Below are positions 42,464 to 51,040 of a DNA stretch of 64,000 nt, one piece after another (position 1 is the first letter of the stretch; the number at the start of each line of letters is the position of its first letter). Origin of the DNA: Halorussus ruber (GTDB lineage Archaea > Halobacteriota > Halobacteria > Halobacteriales > Haladaptataceae); the NCBI RefSeq assembly GCF_004765785.1, contig NZ_SBIT01000008.1:1-64000 (forward strand), in the 5' to 3' direction. The notes below the pieces were generated by a model. That model searched no databases, was not told the origin of the DNA, and saw only the letters and a program-made list of their open reading frames with translations. The position numbers and the translations under genes are program-made.

Positions 42464-42644
42464 CCTGGCGGACTGAAAGGGCGAGCGGACCTCGCGTTTA
42501 TCTTAGTCGTCTCAGCCGACCCCTCTCCGGGCGCGCAGTTCTGCGCGCCCGGATATGTCGCTGAGTCGCCGAAAATCGGAGATTTTCGAGATGACGAGCG
42601 CGTAGCGCTCGAACCACGACCGCGAGGTCCGCGAGGGCTTTCGA
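42464..42644 (+). repeat. Dispersed modular palindromic element, full copy
   Basis: In order it contains CCTGGCGGACTGAAAGGGCG, GTCGTCTCAGC, a 13-bp hairpin with TCCGGGCGCGCAG (42526-42538) and its complement (42541-42553), GGATATGTCGCTGAG, two small hairpins (GAAAATC-GGA-GATTTTC and GAGCGC-GTA-GCGCTC), and the end block CGACCGCGAGG plus GCGAGGGCTTTCGA. It occupies most of the 547-bp gap between the zinc-ribbon gene and the DUF255 gene. No gene is seen in that gap. Confidence 0.8.
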
Positions 42645-42744
42645 AACCTCGCTCCCTCTCCTTGAAGTCGGTACTCTATTACCTCTCCACACTATCCCCT
42701 TCCGAAGCCCCGCCTTTACGTCGCTCAAGCCCCTCCGTCGAGTC

Positions 42745-44889
42745 ATGAGCGACTCCGAGGACCCAACCGCGAGAAACCGACTCGACGAGGAGGAGAGTCC
42801 GTACCTCCGCCAGCACGCCGACAACCCGGTCAACTGGCAACCGTGGGACGACGCCGCGCTCGCCGCCGCCGAGGAGCGCGACGTGCCCATCTTCCTCTCG
42901 GTCGGCTACTCGGCCTGCCACTGGTGTCACGTCATGGAGGAGGAAAGCTTCGAGGACGAGGAAATCGCCCGACTCCTCAACGAGAACTTCGTCCCCGTCA
43001 AGGTGGACCGCGAGGAGCGCCCCGACGTGGACAGCATCTACCAGACCATCTGTCAGGCCGTCTCGGGCCGGGGCGGGTGGCCCCTGTCGGTCTGGCTCAC
43101 CCCCGACGGCAGGCCCTTCTACGTCGGCACCTACTTCCCGAAGGAACCCAAGCGCGGGCAACCCGGCTTCCGCGACCTGCTGGCGAGCATCGCCGACTCG
43201 TGGAGCGACGACGAGGACCGCCGGGAGATGCAGCGCCGGGCCGACCAGTGGACCGACGCCATCGAAGGCGAACTCGAATCCGTGCCCGACCCCGGCGAAA
43301 CTCCCGGCGAGGGCCTCCTCGGTTCGGCCGCCGACGCCGCAGTCCGGAGCGCCGACCGGGAACACGGCGGGTTCGGCACCGGCCAGAAGTTCCCGCAGGC
43401 CGGGCGCGTCCACCTGCTTCTGCGGGCCGCCGAGCGCGCTGACTCCGACGACGAGGCCGACGAGTACCGCGAGGTCGCAGACGAGGCCCTGACCGCGATG
43501 GCCGAGGGCGGCATCTTCGACCACGTCGGCGGCGGGTTCCACCGCTACACCGTGGACCGCGAGTGGGTCGTCCCCCACTTCGAGAAGATGCTCTACGACA
43601 ACGCCGAAATCTCCCGCGCGATGCTGGCGGGCTATCAGGTCTCGGGTGACGAAGCCTACGCCACCGCGGCCCGCCGGACCTTCGAGTTCGTGGAGCGCGA
43701 GATGACCCACCCCGAGGGAGGATTCTACAGCACCCTCGACGCCCAGAGCGAGGGCGAGGAGGGCAAGTTCTACGTCTGGACGCCCGAGGAGGTCCACGAC
43801 GCGGTGGACGACCCGACCGCCGCAGACCTTTTCTGCGACCGATTCGGCGTCACCGAGTCGGGCAACTTCGAGGGCAAGACGGTCCTGACCGAAAGCGAGT
43901 CCATCGCGGACCTCGCCGACGAGTACGGGATGGACGAGTCGGAAGCCGAGCAGACCGTCGAGGAGGCCCGCGAGCGGGTGTTCGAGGCCCGAACCGGGCG
44001 CGTCCGACCTCGGCGCGACGAGAAGGTGCTGGCCGGTTGGAACGGCCTCATGATTTCGGCGCTCGCCGAGGGCGCGCTCGTCCTCCCCGAGGAGAGCGAC
44101 CGCTACGTCGGCCTCGCAACCGACGCGCTCGATTTCGTCCGCGAGACGCTCTGGAAACCGGCTGAAGGGGAAAACGATGCCGGAACGCTCTACCGACGGT
44201 TCAAAGCAGGAGACGTCGCCATTCCGGGCTACCTCGAAGACTACGCCTTCCTCGCCCGCGGCGCGCTGAACTGCTACGAGGCGACTGGGAACCCCGACCA
44301 CCTCGGGTTCGCGCTCGACCTCGCCGACGCAATCGCGGCCGAGTTCTGGGACGAAGACGCCGGAACCATCTACTTCACGCCCGAGAGCGGCGAGGAGTTG
44401 GTCGCTCGCCCGCAGGAACCACACGACCAATCGACGCCCTCCAGTCTCGGGGTCGCCACCGAGACCCTGCTGGCGCTCGACCACTTCCGAACTGACGACG
44501 AGTTCGAGGCCATCGCCGAGAAGGTTCTCGAACGCCGCGGCCAGCAGATTCAGTCCAACCCCCTCCAGCACGCCTCGCTCGCGCTGGCCGCCGACCGCTA
44601 CGCGCAGGGGTCGCTGGAGGTGACCGCGGTCGCCGACGAACTCCCCGACTCGTGGCGCGAGGAGATCGCCGCGCGCTACCTCCCGACGCGACTGCTGTCG
44701 CGCCGACCGCCGGGTGACGACCAATTGGAGGAGTGGCTCGACCGACTCGACCTCGCCGAAGCACCACCGATTTGGGCCGACCGGACCCGACGCGAGGGCG
44801 AACCGACCGCCTACGTCTGCCGCAACTTCACCTGTTCGCCGCCGAAATCGGACCTCGGCGAGGCGCTCGACTGGTCGGGGGGAGAATAG
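42745..44889 (+). CDS. YyaL/DUF255 thioredoxin-domain protein
   Basis: This 714-aa protein has an N-terminal thioredoxin-like domain with the family motif VGYSACHWCHVMEEESFE (C58, C61) and VKVDREERPDVDSIYQ. A long alpha/alpha toroid region follows (about 190-600, with HVGGGFHRYTVDREWVVPHF and LAGWNGLMISALAEGAL). It is the homologue of human SPATA20 and bacterial YyaL, whose biochemical role is not settled. Length and order match the family. Confidence 0.93.
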   Translation: MSDSEDPTARNRLDEEESPYLRQHADNPVNWQPWDDAALAAAEERDVPIFLSVGYSACHWCHVMEEESFEDEEIARLLNENFVPVKVDREERPDVDSIYQTICQAVSGRGGWPLSVWLTPDGRPFYVGTYFPKEPKRGQPGFRDLLASIADSWSDDEDRREMQRRADQWTDAIEGELESVPDPGETPGEGLLGSAADAAVRSADREHGGFGTGQKFPQAGRVHLLLRAAERADSDDEADEYREVADEALTAMAEGGIFDHVGGGFHRYTVDREWVVPHFEKMLYDNAEISRAMLAGYQVSGDEAYATAARRTFEFVEREMTHPEGGFYSTLDAQSEGEEGKFYVWTPEEVHDAVDDPTAADLFCDRFGVTESGNFEGKTVLTESESIADLADEYGMDESEAEQTVEEARERVFEARTGRVRPRRDEKVLAGWNGLMISALAEGALVLPEESDRYVGLATDALDFVRETLWKPAEGENDAGTLYRRFKAGDVAIPGYLEDYAFLARGALNCYEATGNPDHLGFALDLADAIAAEFWDEDAGTIYFTPESGEELVARPQEPHDQSTPSSLGVATETLLALDHFRTDDEFEAIAEKVLERRGQQIQSNPLQHASLALAADRYAQGSLEVTAVADELPDSWREEIAARYLPTRLLSRRPPGDDQLEEWLDRLDLAEAPPIWADRTRREGEPTAYVCRNFTCSPPKSDLGEALDWSGGE

Positions 44890-44973
44890 GAAGCCACACT
44901 TTCGACTGCGTCCAGATTTCCGCGGTCCGTCGTGCGAAAGTTTATTAACTCTACATCTTTAACGATTCGGCGA

Positions 44974-45768
44974 ATGAGTGCAGGGAGTTCCGACAGCCGG
45001 GGTGGTAACACGGGGAGCGACGCCGCTTCGTCGGAGGCCGACACCGCGTCGGACGGCGGCGAGCGATTTCTCGACGTGCTTCGAGAGCTGAAATCCGAGG
45101 GGTGTAACCTCCTCGTCGTGGGCGACGCGCCTCGACAGTTGTTCACCGCAGCCAGCGCGGGCCTGCTCGGCGGGGCCGACGAACGCCGGTACCGTCTGCT
45201 GGCGGTCACGGACGCCAGTCCACAGAGCGTGGTCGAGCGACTGCCCGACCCCGAGGAGATGCCGGGCGAGTTCGCCGAGACGACCGAAATCGTCAACCAC
45301 GCCTCGCCGCCGCGCTCGGTCGTGAGCGCCGACGACGCCGCAGACTACCCGTCCGAACTGTCCCCGCTCGGCGACGTCTCCGAACGCCGGGTCGTGGACC
45401 CGCAACTCGCGGGCTTGCAGGCCGAACTCGCCGAGTCGATGGCGGCGTTCAACCGCCACGCTGGCGGCCTCCGCCCGGCCCAGTTGCGCGTCTGCGTCGA
45501 TTCGCTCGGCGCGCTCTTCGAACACTACGACGAGGACGTGGTGCGTCGGTGCCTCCAGGTCGTCACCGGCTACGTCAGCGACTACCGGGCGATGGGTCAC
45601 TACGTGCTGGCCGAACCCTTCGGGAGCGAGCGCGTCCAGCACCTCGCCGACACGTTCGACGCCGTGGTCGAGATTCGCGCGGTGGACTCCGCCAAGCGCA
45701 ACCACGACGCCGAGGAGCGCTGGCACGTGTCGAGTCGAGACCTGACCACCGAGTGGTTCCCGCTATGA
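44974..45768 (+). CDS. DUF7504-like haloarchaeal protein
   Basis: This 264-aa protein starts with a Ser/Asp/Gly-rich tail of about 30 residues. It then has an alpha/beta domain (FLDVLRELKSEGCNLLVVGD, YRLLAVTDASPQSVVERL, LRVCVDSLGALFEHYDEDVV) resembling a RecA/KaiC-like fold that lacks Walker motifs. I recall this as DUF7504. It precedes the CHAT-protein gene by 48 nt and may act as its sensor or adaptor. The start at 44974 lies about 28 nt after a TTTATTAAC box. Confidence 0.7.
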   Translation: MSAGSSDSRGGNTGSDAASSEADTASDGGERFLDVLRELKSEGCNLLVVGDAPRQLFTAASAGLLGGADERRYRLLAVTDASPQSVVERLPDPEEMPGEFAETTEIVNHASPPRSVVSADDAADYPSELSPLGDVSERRVVDPQLAGLQAELAESMAAFNRHAGGLRPAQLRVCVDSLGALFEHYDEDVVRRCLQVVTGYVSDYRAMGHYVLAEPFGSERVQHLADTFDAVVEIRAVDSAKRNHDAEERWHVSSRDLTTEWFPL

Positions 45769-45816
45769 CCGCGGTCGTCCCCCAGCGAACGCGATTCGGA
45801 AAGAGCATCTCTCAGC

Positions 45817-47961
45817 ATGGGTCCCCGAATTAACTCGCTCGGCGAGCGAACCGGCGTCGAGATACTCGACCCCATCGAGAGCAACCGCTACGTCTTCTAC
45901 ACGCCGGAATCGGTGTCGCCGACCCCGACCGACACCGAGGCGTTCACCTACCCGGTGTCGGTGGCCCGCGAAATCACCGTCTCGGGAATCACGTTTCCGA
46001 ACAACGTCACGGCCGTCGTCCGCGAAGACGACGGGTCGCACCTCCGCGACGTGGGCCACGAGCGGACCCACGAACTCGACGCCGACGACTACCTGCTGGA
46101 AGTGAGCGCGCCGATGAAACTCTACCTCCGGGTGTCGTCGTCGCTCGCAATCGACGCCACGACCGACCGCATCCGCATCGAGTTCGGCGACCCGACCCCG
46201 GTCGAAGTCGGCACGCGGTCGTCGCACAACTCCCCCGCCGCCACGATTACCGTGCCCGACGACGCCGAGTCGGCGCTGGCGGCGATTTCGGCGTTCTCCT
46301 CGGCGCTCAAGACCACCTCGCCCGAGCGGTCGTGGCCCACGCTCCGGGGGCACCCGCCCCGCATCGAGCGCGGCGACGAGTTGGCGATTCCCAGCGAGTT
46401 GGACGTTCCCGACACCGGAATCACGATTCGCGTCCCGGCCGACTACGAGTACGTCTACCCGGTCGCGCCGCTGGCGTACTACCTCGGTGCAGACGTCGTG
46501 CCGGGCGAGGAGCCGACGCTGAAGACCGACGAGGGGTTCGAGCATCGCCTCGACACCGACCGTGGCTTCGAGGACGAGGTGGCGCGAGTGCTGAAGCAGG
46601 TGTTCGTCCTCGACTGCGCGACTCGGACCGAGGGCTTCCACCCGATGGACTTAGACGAGCGCCGGGCGGTCGAGGCGGTCGCAAGTCTCGACTTTTCGGC
46701 GCTCTACGACGCCTCGCTCGCCGAGCGATTGGCGACGTACCTCTCGGTCCCCGCGTCGGTGCTGACCGACGCGATGCCGGTCTGGAACCGGGTGACTCAC
46801 GTCCGACCGAACCCCGGGAGCCTCGAACTCCTCCCGTTCGTCGTCGAGGAACTCTCGCTGGTCCGGGTCAAATCCGGCGCGTCCGAACCGTCGCCGACCA
46901 CCGACGCCCGGCGCGCCGAGAAGCGCGACGCGCTGCGTTCGTTCAAGCGCAGTTCGCAGTTCGCCGACCTCGGCCTGCCCTCGGAGTCCGACGAGCGAGC
47001 GACCGGCGTCCCCGAGGAGAGCGAGTACGTCCCGCTGCCCGAGGCCGACGCGATGGAGCGGGCGTGGGTCGGCGACGGGACGCCGGTCCACGGCGCGAAA
47101 CTCCTCGCGTCGGCGTTCGACCGCAATCGAGTCGAACCGACCGACAGCGTCATCGACGTCATCGTGGTCTGCAACGACGAGCAGATGCGCGAGGAGTGGG
47201 ACGCCGTCTCGGAGGTCTACGGCACGCGAGACGTGGTCGCGTTCGACGTGGACTGCCGGTTCGGCGTCTCGACCGACGAACTCCGGGACTTGCTGGCCGA
47301 GGACCACGACCTGTTTCACTTCATCGGCCACATCGACGGTCGGGGGTTCGCCTGTCCCGACGGAATTGTGGACGCCGAGACGCTCTCGGAGACCGGCGCG
47401 AAGACCATCCTGCTCAACGCCTGTCGGTCCCACGACCAAGGGATTGCGCTGGTCGAGGCCGGAGCGCGGGCGGCCATCGTGAGCTGGGGCGACGTGGACA
47501 ACCTCGGAGCGGTCGAGGTCGGCGAGACGTTCGCGCGCCTGCTCAACTACGGCTTCAGCGTCGGCATCGCGCTCGAAATCGTCGAGGAGTACACGAGCAT
47601 CGGTCGCCACTACGTGGTGGTCGGCGACCCGAGCGTGTCGCTGGCCCAGTGCGAGGACAGGGGGCCGAGGCTGTTCGACCTGAAGTGGGACTCGGAGACG
47701 CCGCCGGGTCCCGACGACGAACTCGACACGGTCGTCACGAACCACCCGTCTCCGGCCTACTCCATCGGGTCGGTGGCGAACTCCTTCCTCATGAGCGAGG
47801 AGGACCCCGATTTCGGCATCGTCCCCGGTTCTCAGCGGTTCACGAACACGGGCGAGGAACTCGAAGAGGTGTTGGGCGATTACTCCGCGCCGATAGTCGT
47901 TCGAGACGAACTCCGGTGGAGCGATAAGTGGTTCGGCGGCGACGACGCCGCCGAGGAATAG
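45817..47961 (+). CDS. CHAT-domain (caspase-like) protein
   Basis: This 714-aa protein has a beta-rich N-terminal part (1-170), a middle alpha/beta part and a C-terminal caspase-like CHAT domain (about 440-640). The catalytic pair is in place: H505 in HFIGHIDGRGFACPDG and C536 in ILLNACRSHDQG, with a following GARAAIVSWGDVDNLGAVEV strand. CHAT proteases in bacteria act in defence and programmed death. Here there are no TPR repeats and no gasdermin neighbour. It lies between a DUF7504-like gene and a small membrane-protein gene, suggesting one functional unit. Confidence 0.78.
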   Translation: MGPRINSLGERTGVEILDPIESNRYVFYTPESVSPTPTDTEAFTYPVSVAREITVSGITFPNNVTAVVREDDGSHLRDVGHERTHELDADDYLLEVSAPMKLYLRVSSSLAIDATTDRIRIEFGDPTPVEVGTRSSHNSPAATITVPDDAESALAAISAFSSALKTTSPERSWPTLRGHPPRIERGDELAIPSELDVPDTGITIRVPADYEYVYPVAPLAYYLGADVVPGEEPTLKTDEGFEHRLDTDRGFEDEVARVLKQVFVLDCATRTEGFHPMDLDERRAVEAVASLDFSALYDASLAERLATYLSVPASVLTDAMPVWNRVTHVRPNPGSLELLPFVVEELSLVRVKSGASEPSPTTDARRAEKRDALRSFKRSSQFADLGLPSESDERATGVPEESEYVPLPEADAMERAWVGDGTPVHGAKLLASAFDRNRVEPTDSVIDVIVVCNDEQMREEWDAVSEVYGTRDVVAFDVDCRFGVSTDELRDLLAEDHDLFHFIGHIDGRGFACPDGIVDAETLSETGAKTILLNACRSHDQGIALVEAGARAAIVSWGDVDNLGAVEVGETFARLLNYGFSVGIALEIVEEYTSIGRHYVVVGDPSVSLAQCEDRGPRLFDLKWDSETPPGPDDELDTVVTNHPSPAYSIGSVANSFLMSEEDPDFGIVPGSQRFTNTGEELEEVLGDYSAPIVVRDELRWSDKWFGGDDAAEE

Positions 47962-47965
47962 GCGG

Positions 47966-48115
47966 TTACGGCCCCTGCGACCCGCCGCCGCCGGACGCCA
48001 CGACCGGTGCGACTTCCGCGAACACTAGCGTGAGTGCCCAGAGGGCACCGAGCAGTTTCGGATTCTCTGCGACCCAATTCCGGATTTCGGTTCGGTCGAT
48101 AGTGTCACGTCGCAT
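47966..48115 (-). CDS. 49-residue DUF7503-like small membrane protein
   Basis: A short minus-strand ORF encodes RRDTIDRTEIRNWVAENPK, a hydrophobic span (LLGALWALTLVFAEVAPVVA) and a Gly/Ser tail. The pattern of an N-terminal amphipathic part with AENPK and then one helix matches small haloarchaeal proteins I recall as DUF7503. It converges with the CHAT gene, with 4 nt between the stops. It may be a membrane-located partner of the CHAT protein. Confidence 0.6.
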   Translation of the reverse strand: MRRDTIDRTEIRNWVAENPKLLGALWALTLVFAEVAPVVASGGGGSQGP

Positions 48116-48322
48116 CGCAGATTAGCCTTCCAAAGCTCTGAAATTCTAATTTTCTAATAATTTTCAAAAGAAAAATTAAATTTAAAACTAGATGAGAGGT
48201 GTGGATGAATTGGGCAGTTGTGACGAAGAAACTCGATTTGCGGGATGTGGCGCTGCTCCGGAGGGAATTACTGGCGATAACGGGTCAGTCTGGCCGTTCC
48301 GGGGACGGTCGAGTGTGCCCGC

Positions 48323-48374
48323 GGTTCCGTCCGGAACGCTCCCGGGTCGGCGGCAATCGCCGACCCGGGAGCGT
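48323..48374. other. Two adjacent strong hairpins
   Basis: A perfect 17-bp stem (48336-48352 with 48358-48374, core CTCCCGGGTCGGCG, loop GCAAT) lies next to GTTCCG-TC-CGGAAC (48324-48337). They sit in the 359-bp gap between the 49-aa gene and the thioredoxin gene. An AT-rich promoter-like stretch (48140-48190) is also in that gap. They may end the minus-strand thioredoxin transcript, though no T-run follows. Confidence 0.5.
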
Positions 48375-48474
48375 CGCGCGGTGGAACTTACTGCGCATTT
48401 CCTAAAGAAACGAGAACAATGCTCAAGGAGCGAATTTTCGCCCCGGCAACTCGCTCCCCAGTCCGTCACGCCCC

Positions 48475-48846
48475 TCAGACCATCACGTCGGCGTCGAGGA
48501 GGCGGTCGGCGAGGTACTGGGCGGCGGGGGTGTCCTCGCTCTCCTCGAAGCGCGCGATCTCCTCGCCGTCCTGCTCGACGACGATGGTCGGGATGAGCGT
48601 CACGTCGTACTCCTCGACGCCCTCGCCGTCCTTGTTCCGGTCTACCTCGTGGATTCCCACGTCGTCGTCCGGCACGCCCGCGGCCTCCAGCGCGGCGAAG
48701 AAGTCCGGCAGGGCCGACCGGCAGTCCTTGCACCAGTCTGCACCCCAAATCTCGTAACTGACCCCGCCGACGCTGGCTTCGAGTGCGTCTACGACTTGGC
48801 TGTGCGCCTCGGCGTCCCACGTCGGATTCGGTTGGGCGGCTTCCAT
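48475..48846 (-). CDS. Thioredoxin-family thiol reductase
   Basis: This 123-aa protein has the active site WCKDC (C39, C42) in YEIWGADWCKDCRSALPDFF and the cis-proline segment DVTLIPTIVVEQDG. It resembles small haloarchaeal thioredoxin-like proteins and should reduce disulfides in the cytosol. ATG 48846 was chosen because the frame upstream has no family-like sequence. Confidence 0.88.
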   Translation of the reverse strand: MEAAQPNPTWDAEAHSQVVDALEASVGGVSYEIWGADWCKDCRSALPDFFAALEAAGVPDDDVGIHEVDRNKDGEGVEEYDVTLIPTIVVEQDGEEIARFEESEDTPAAQYLADRLLDADVMV

Positions 48847-49036
48847 GCACGTGGGTTGTCGCTTGAAGGGTTTAGGCACACGGGTCCCGGGAGGTAGTGT
48901 CCGGATGCGAAGCGAGTCGCGGGGTCGAGTCGAGAAACCCGAGTTTCGAAGGCCATCGCGGCCTCGCGCCGAAACATCCGGCATATCCTGCCCGCAGTCG
49001 TCATTCGTTTAAACGGTCCGTGCGTATCCGCAGACA

Positions 49037-50053
49037 ATGCAAGACTCTATCCTCGACGCGGTGGGGTCGCCGCTCGTCCAAATCTCCTCGCCGGAGGGGG
49101 CGACGATTGCGGCCAAAATCGAGGGGTTCAACCCCGGCGGGTCGGCCAAGGACCGACCGGCCCGCGAGATGATAGCGGCCGCCGAGCGCGAGGGGACCAT
49201 CTCGCCGGGCGACCGCCTCGTGGAACCGACCAGCGGCAACACCGGCATCGGCCTCGCCGTCGCCTCGGCGGCCCGCGGCTACGACCTGACCATCGTGATG
49301 CCCGAGTCGAAGTCCCCCGAGCGCCGGAAACTCCTGAAAGCCTACGGCGCTGACCTCGAACTCGTGGACGGCGAGATGGAGGACGCCCGCCAGCGCGCCG
49401 ACCGCATCGCCGAGGAGGAAGGCGCGGTCCAGATGGGCCAGTTCGAGAACCCCGCGAACGCCGAGGCACACTACCGGACCACAGCGGAGGAAATCCTCCA
49501 GCAAGTCGAGGGCCGCGAAATCGACGCCTTCGTCGCGGGCGTCGGCACCGGCGGCACCATCACCGGCACGGCCTCCCGACTCCGCGAGGAGTTCCCCGAC
49601 ATGGAAGTCGTCGCGGTCGAACCCGAGCGAAACGCGGTCCTCACGAGGGAACTGAGTGAGGGCTCGTCGGACGAGTCCGACGGCGTCCTCTCGACCGGCG
49701 AGGACGAGTATCAGGGGATGGGGCCGGGATTCGTCAGCGACCTCCTCGACACCGACCTCATCTCCTCCGTCGAGACCGTCGCGCTGGAGGACGCCGAGGC
49801 GGAGGCCCGCCGACTCGCCCGCGAGGAGGGCATTCTGGTCGGGCAGTCCTCGGGCGCGGCGTCGGTCGCGGCCCGCCGCGTCGCCGAGCGCCTCGCCAAG
49901 CCGGAACTGAACTGCTCCGAGGCCTCGACGGACCTCGGCGAATCCGCGGCCTCCGACGGCGGCCCGCGCGACGGCCGCGACGACTGCCCGCTGGTCGTGA
50001 CCGTCTTCCCCGACAGCGGCGAGCGCTACCTCTCGACCGGGATGTTCGACTAA
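49037..50053 (+). CDS. cysK: Cysteine synthase (PLP-dependent)
   Basis: This 338-aa fold-type II PLP enzyme makes cysteine from O-acetylserine (or a phosphorylated analogue) and sulfide. Motifs: GFNPGGSAKDRPA with the Schiff-base K38, EPTSGNTGIGLAVA at 63-76, GVGTGGTITGTA near 170 and GQSSGAAS near 272. An acidic insertion near 290-315 (Ser/Asp/Gly-rich) is unusual compared with bacterial CysK. The start is ATG 49037. Confidence 0.93.
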   Translation: MQDSILDAVGSPLVQISSPEGATIAAKIEGFNPGGSAKDRPAREMIAAAEREGTISPGDRLVEPTSGNTGIGLAVASAARGYDLTIVMPESKSPERRKLLKAYGADLELVDGEMEDARQRADRIAEEEGAVQMGQFENPANAEAHYRTTAEEILQQVEGREIDAFVAGVGTGGTITGTASRLREEFPDMEVVAVEPERNAVLTRELSEGSSDESDGVLSTGEDEYQGMGPGFVSDLLDTDLISSVETVALEDAEAEARRLAREEGILVGQSSGAASVAARRVAERLAKPELNCSEASTDLGESAASDGGPRDGRDDCPLVVTVFPDSGERYLSTGMFD

Positions 50054-50166
50054 TCGAGTCGGGAGTCTCTTTTCTCGCCCGCCGGACGCGGCGATAATTT
50101 CGTCTGAGAGACCGCCACCGAAAAGCATATGCTGGCCCCCGATTCGACGTAGCCAGAGCCACTTCG

Positions 50167-50475
50167 ATGATACTCTGGCAGACCGCGAAGCGATGGAGGT
50201 ACAGGGGCCGACAGTGCGAGATTCAGCGGACCGACGTGGACGACGCGACCCAGTACCGCGGCCTCGTGGAGGTCGAGACCGGCCTCTCGGACCGCGCGCT
50301 CGACGCCGCCCCGGTGGACGACCCCCGGCGGAAGAACCGGCCCGAGCGCCACGAGGAGGGCGAGTACCGCGAGTGGGTCTGCTTCGGGTGGGCCGACGAG
50401 GAGAGTACCGAACGCTCGTCGCTCCGCGAGGCGGTCAACGACCTCGCGGAACACGTCCGCGAGACCGAGGGCTGA
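50167..50475 (+). CDS. Small hypothetical protein
   Basis: This 102-aa protein is rich in Arg and Glu (RRKNRPERHEEGEYREWVCF). Its helical C-terminus ends in REAVNDLAEHVRETEG. It has no membrane span. It appears to be haloarchaeal and uncharacterised. It lies convergent to the DUF5804-like gene. Confidence 0.6.
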   Translation: MILWQTAKRWRYRGRQCEIQRTDVDDATQYRGLVEVETGLSDRALDAAPVDDPRRKNRPERHEEGEYREWVCFGWADEESTERSSLREAVNDLAEHVRETEG

Positions 50476-50532
50476 GCGTCGGTCGTTCTCCAATCCGACT
50501 GTCTCGCCCGTCGTCCGGCGCGAAGGAGAAAC

Positions 50533-50988
50533 TCAGCCGCTGAACTCAGATTCGGTCACGCGAACGACCACGGTGTCCGCCACGTCTCGGAGGTCGTAGG
50601 CCGGAATTTCGCCGTCGCGGCGCGAGAGGTACATCGGTTCGACCAGTTCTCGGTCCTCGGTCAGGCCGTAGACTTTCAGGTACTCGCCGGTCTCGTCGGG
50701 GTCGATTGCGCCGTCGCGGACCGCCTCCGCGAGGTCCCGGGAGAGCCACTCGGTCTCGCTCACGCTCGGTTCCAGCACCAGCGCGTCGTCGGTGAACCGG
50801 ACCAGATACCAGTTCAGGTCGTTCAGGAGCGCGACAGCGGAGCCGAGGCTGATGGTCTCGACCGACAGCGAGTTGCGGTACTCCTCGGCGAGGCTGTAGG
50901 TCGAGAGCGCCTCGCGGGCCGTCTCCCGCGAGACGAGTTCGCCGCGCAAGTCCACGCCCTCGGAACCGACGAGACAGACCCGAGTCAC
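50533..50988 (-). CDS. DUF5804-like haloarchaeal protein
   Basis: This 151-aa soluble protein starts MTRVCLVGSEGVDLRGELVS. Its middle reads LGSAVALLNDLNWYLVRFTD, a signature I recall for DUF5804, conserved only in haloarchaea. No active-site pattern is seen. Function is unknown. Confidence 0.75.
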   Translation of the reverse strand: MTRVCLVGSEGVDLRGELVSRETAREALSTYSLAEEYRNSLSVETISLGSAVALLNDLNWYLVRFTDDALVLEPSVSETEWLSRDLAEAVRDGAIDPDETGEYLKVYGLTEDRELVEPMYLSRRDGEIPAYDLRDVADTVVVRVTESEFSG

Positions 50989-51040
50989 GTCTCGTAGGTG
51001 GTTCCCGCCGTCCTAAAGCGATTTCGTTCCGCGGCGACTC

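Noticed and set aside
42353-42644. CRISPR array
   Set aside because: Repeats are inverted and modular with unequal spacing; no regular repeat-spacer pattern or cas gene is present.
48192-48596. 134-aa plus-strand ORF over the hairpin region and into the thioredoxin gene
   Set aside because: An AT-rich promoter-like stretch lies upstream, but the product is Arg/Pro-rich, spans the perfect hairpin and overlaps the thioredoxin gene antisense.
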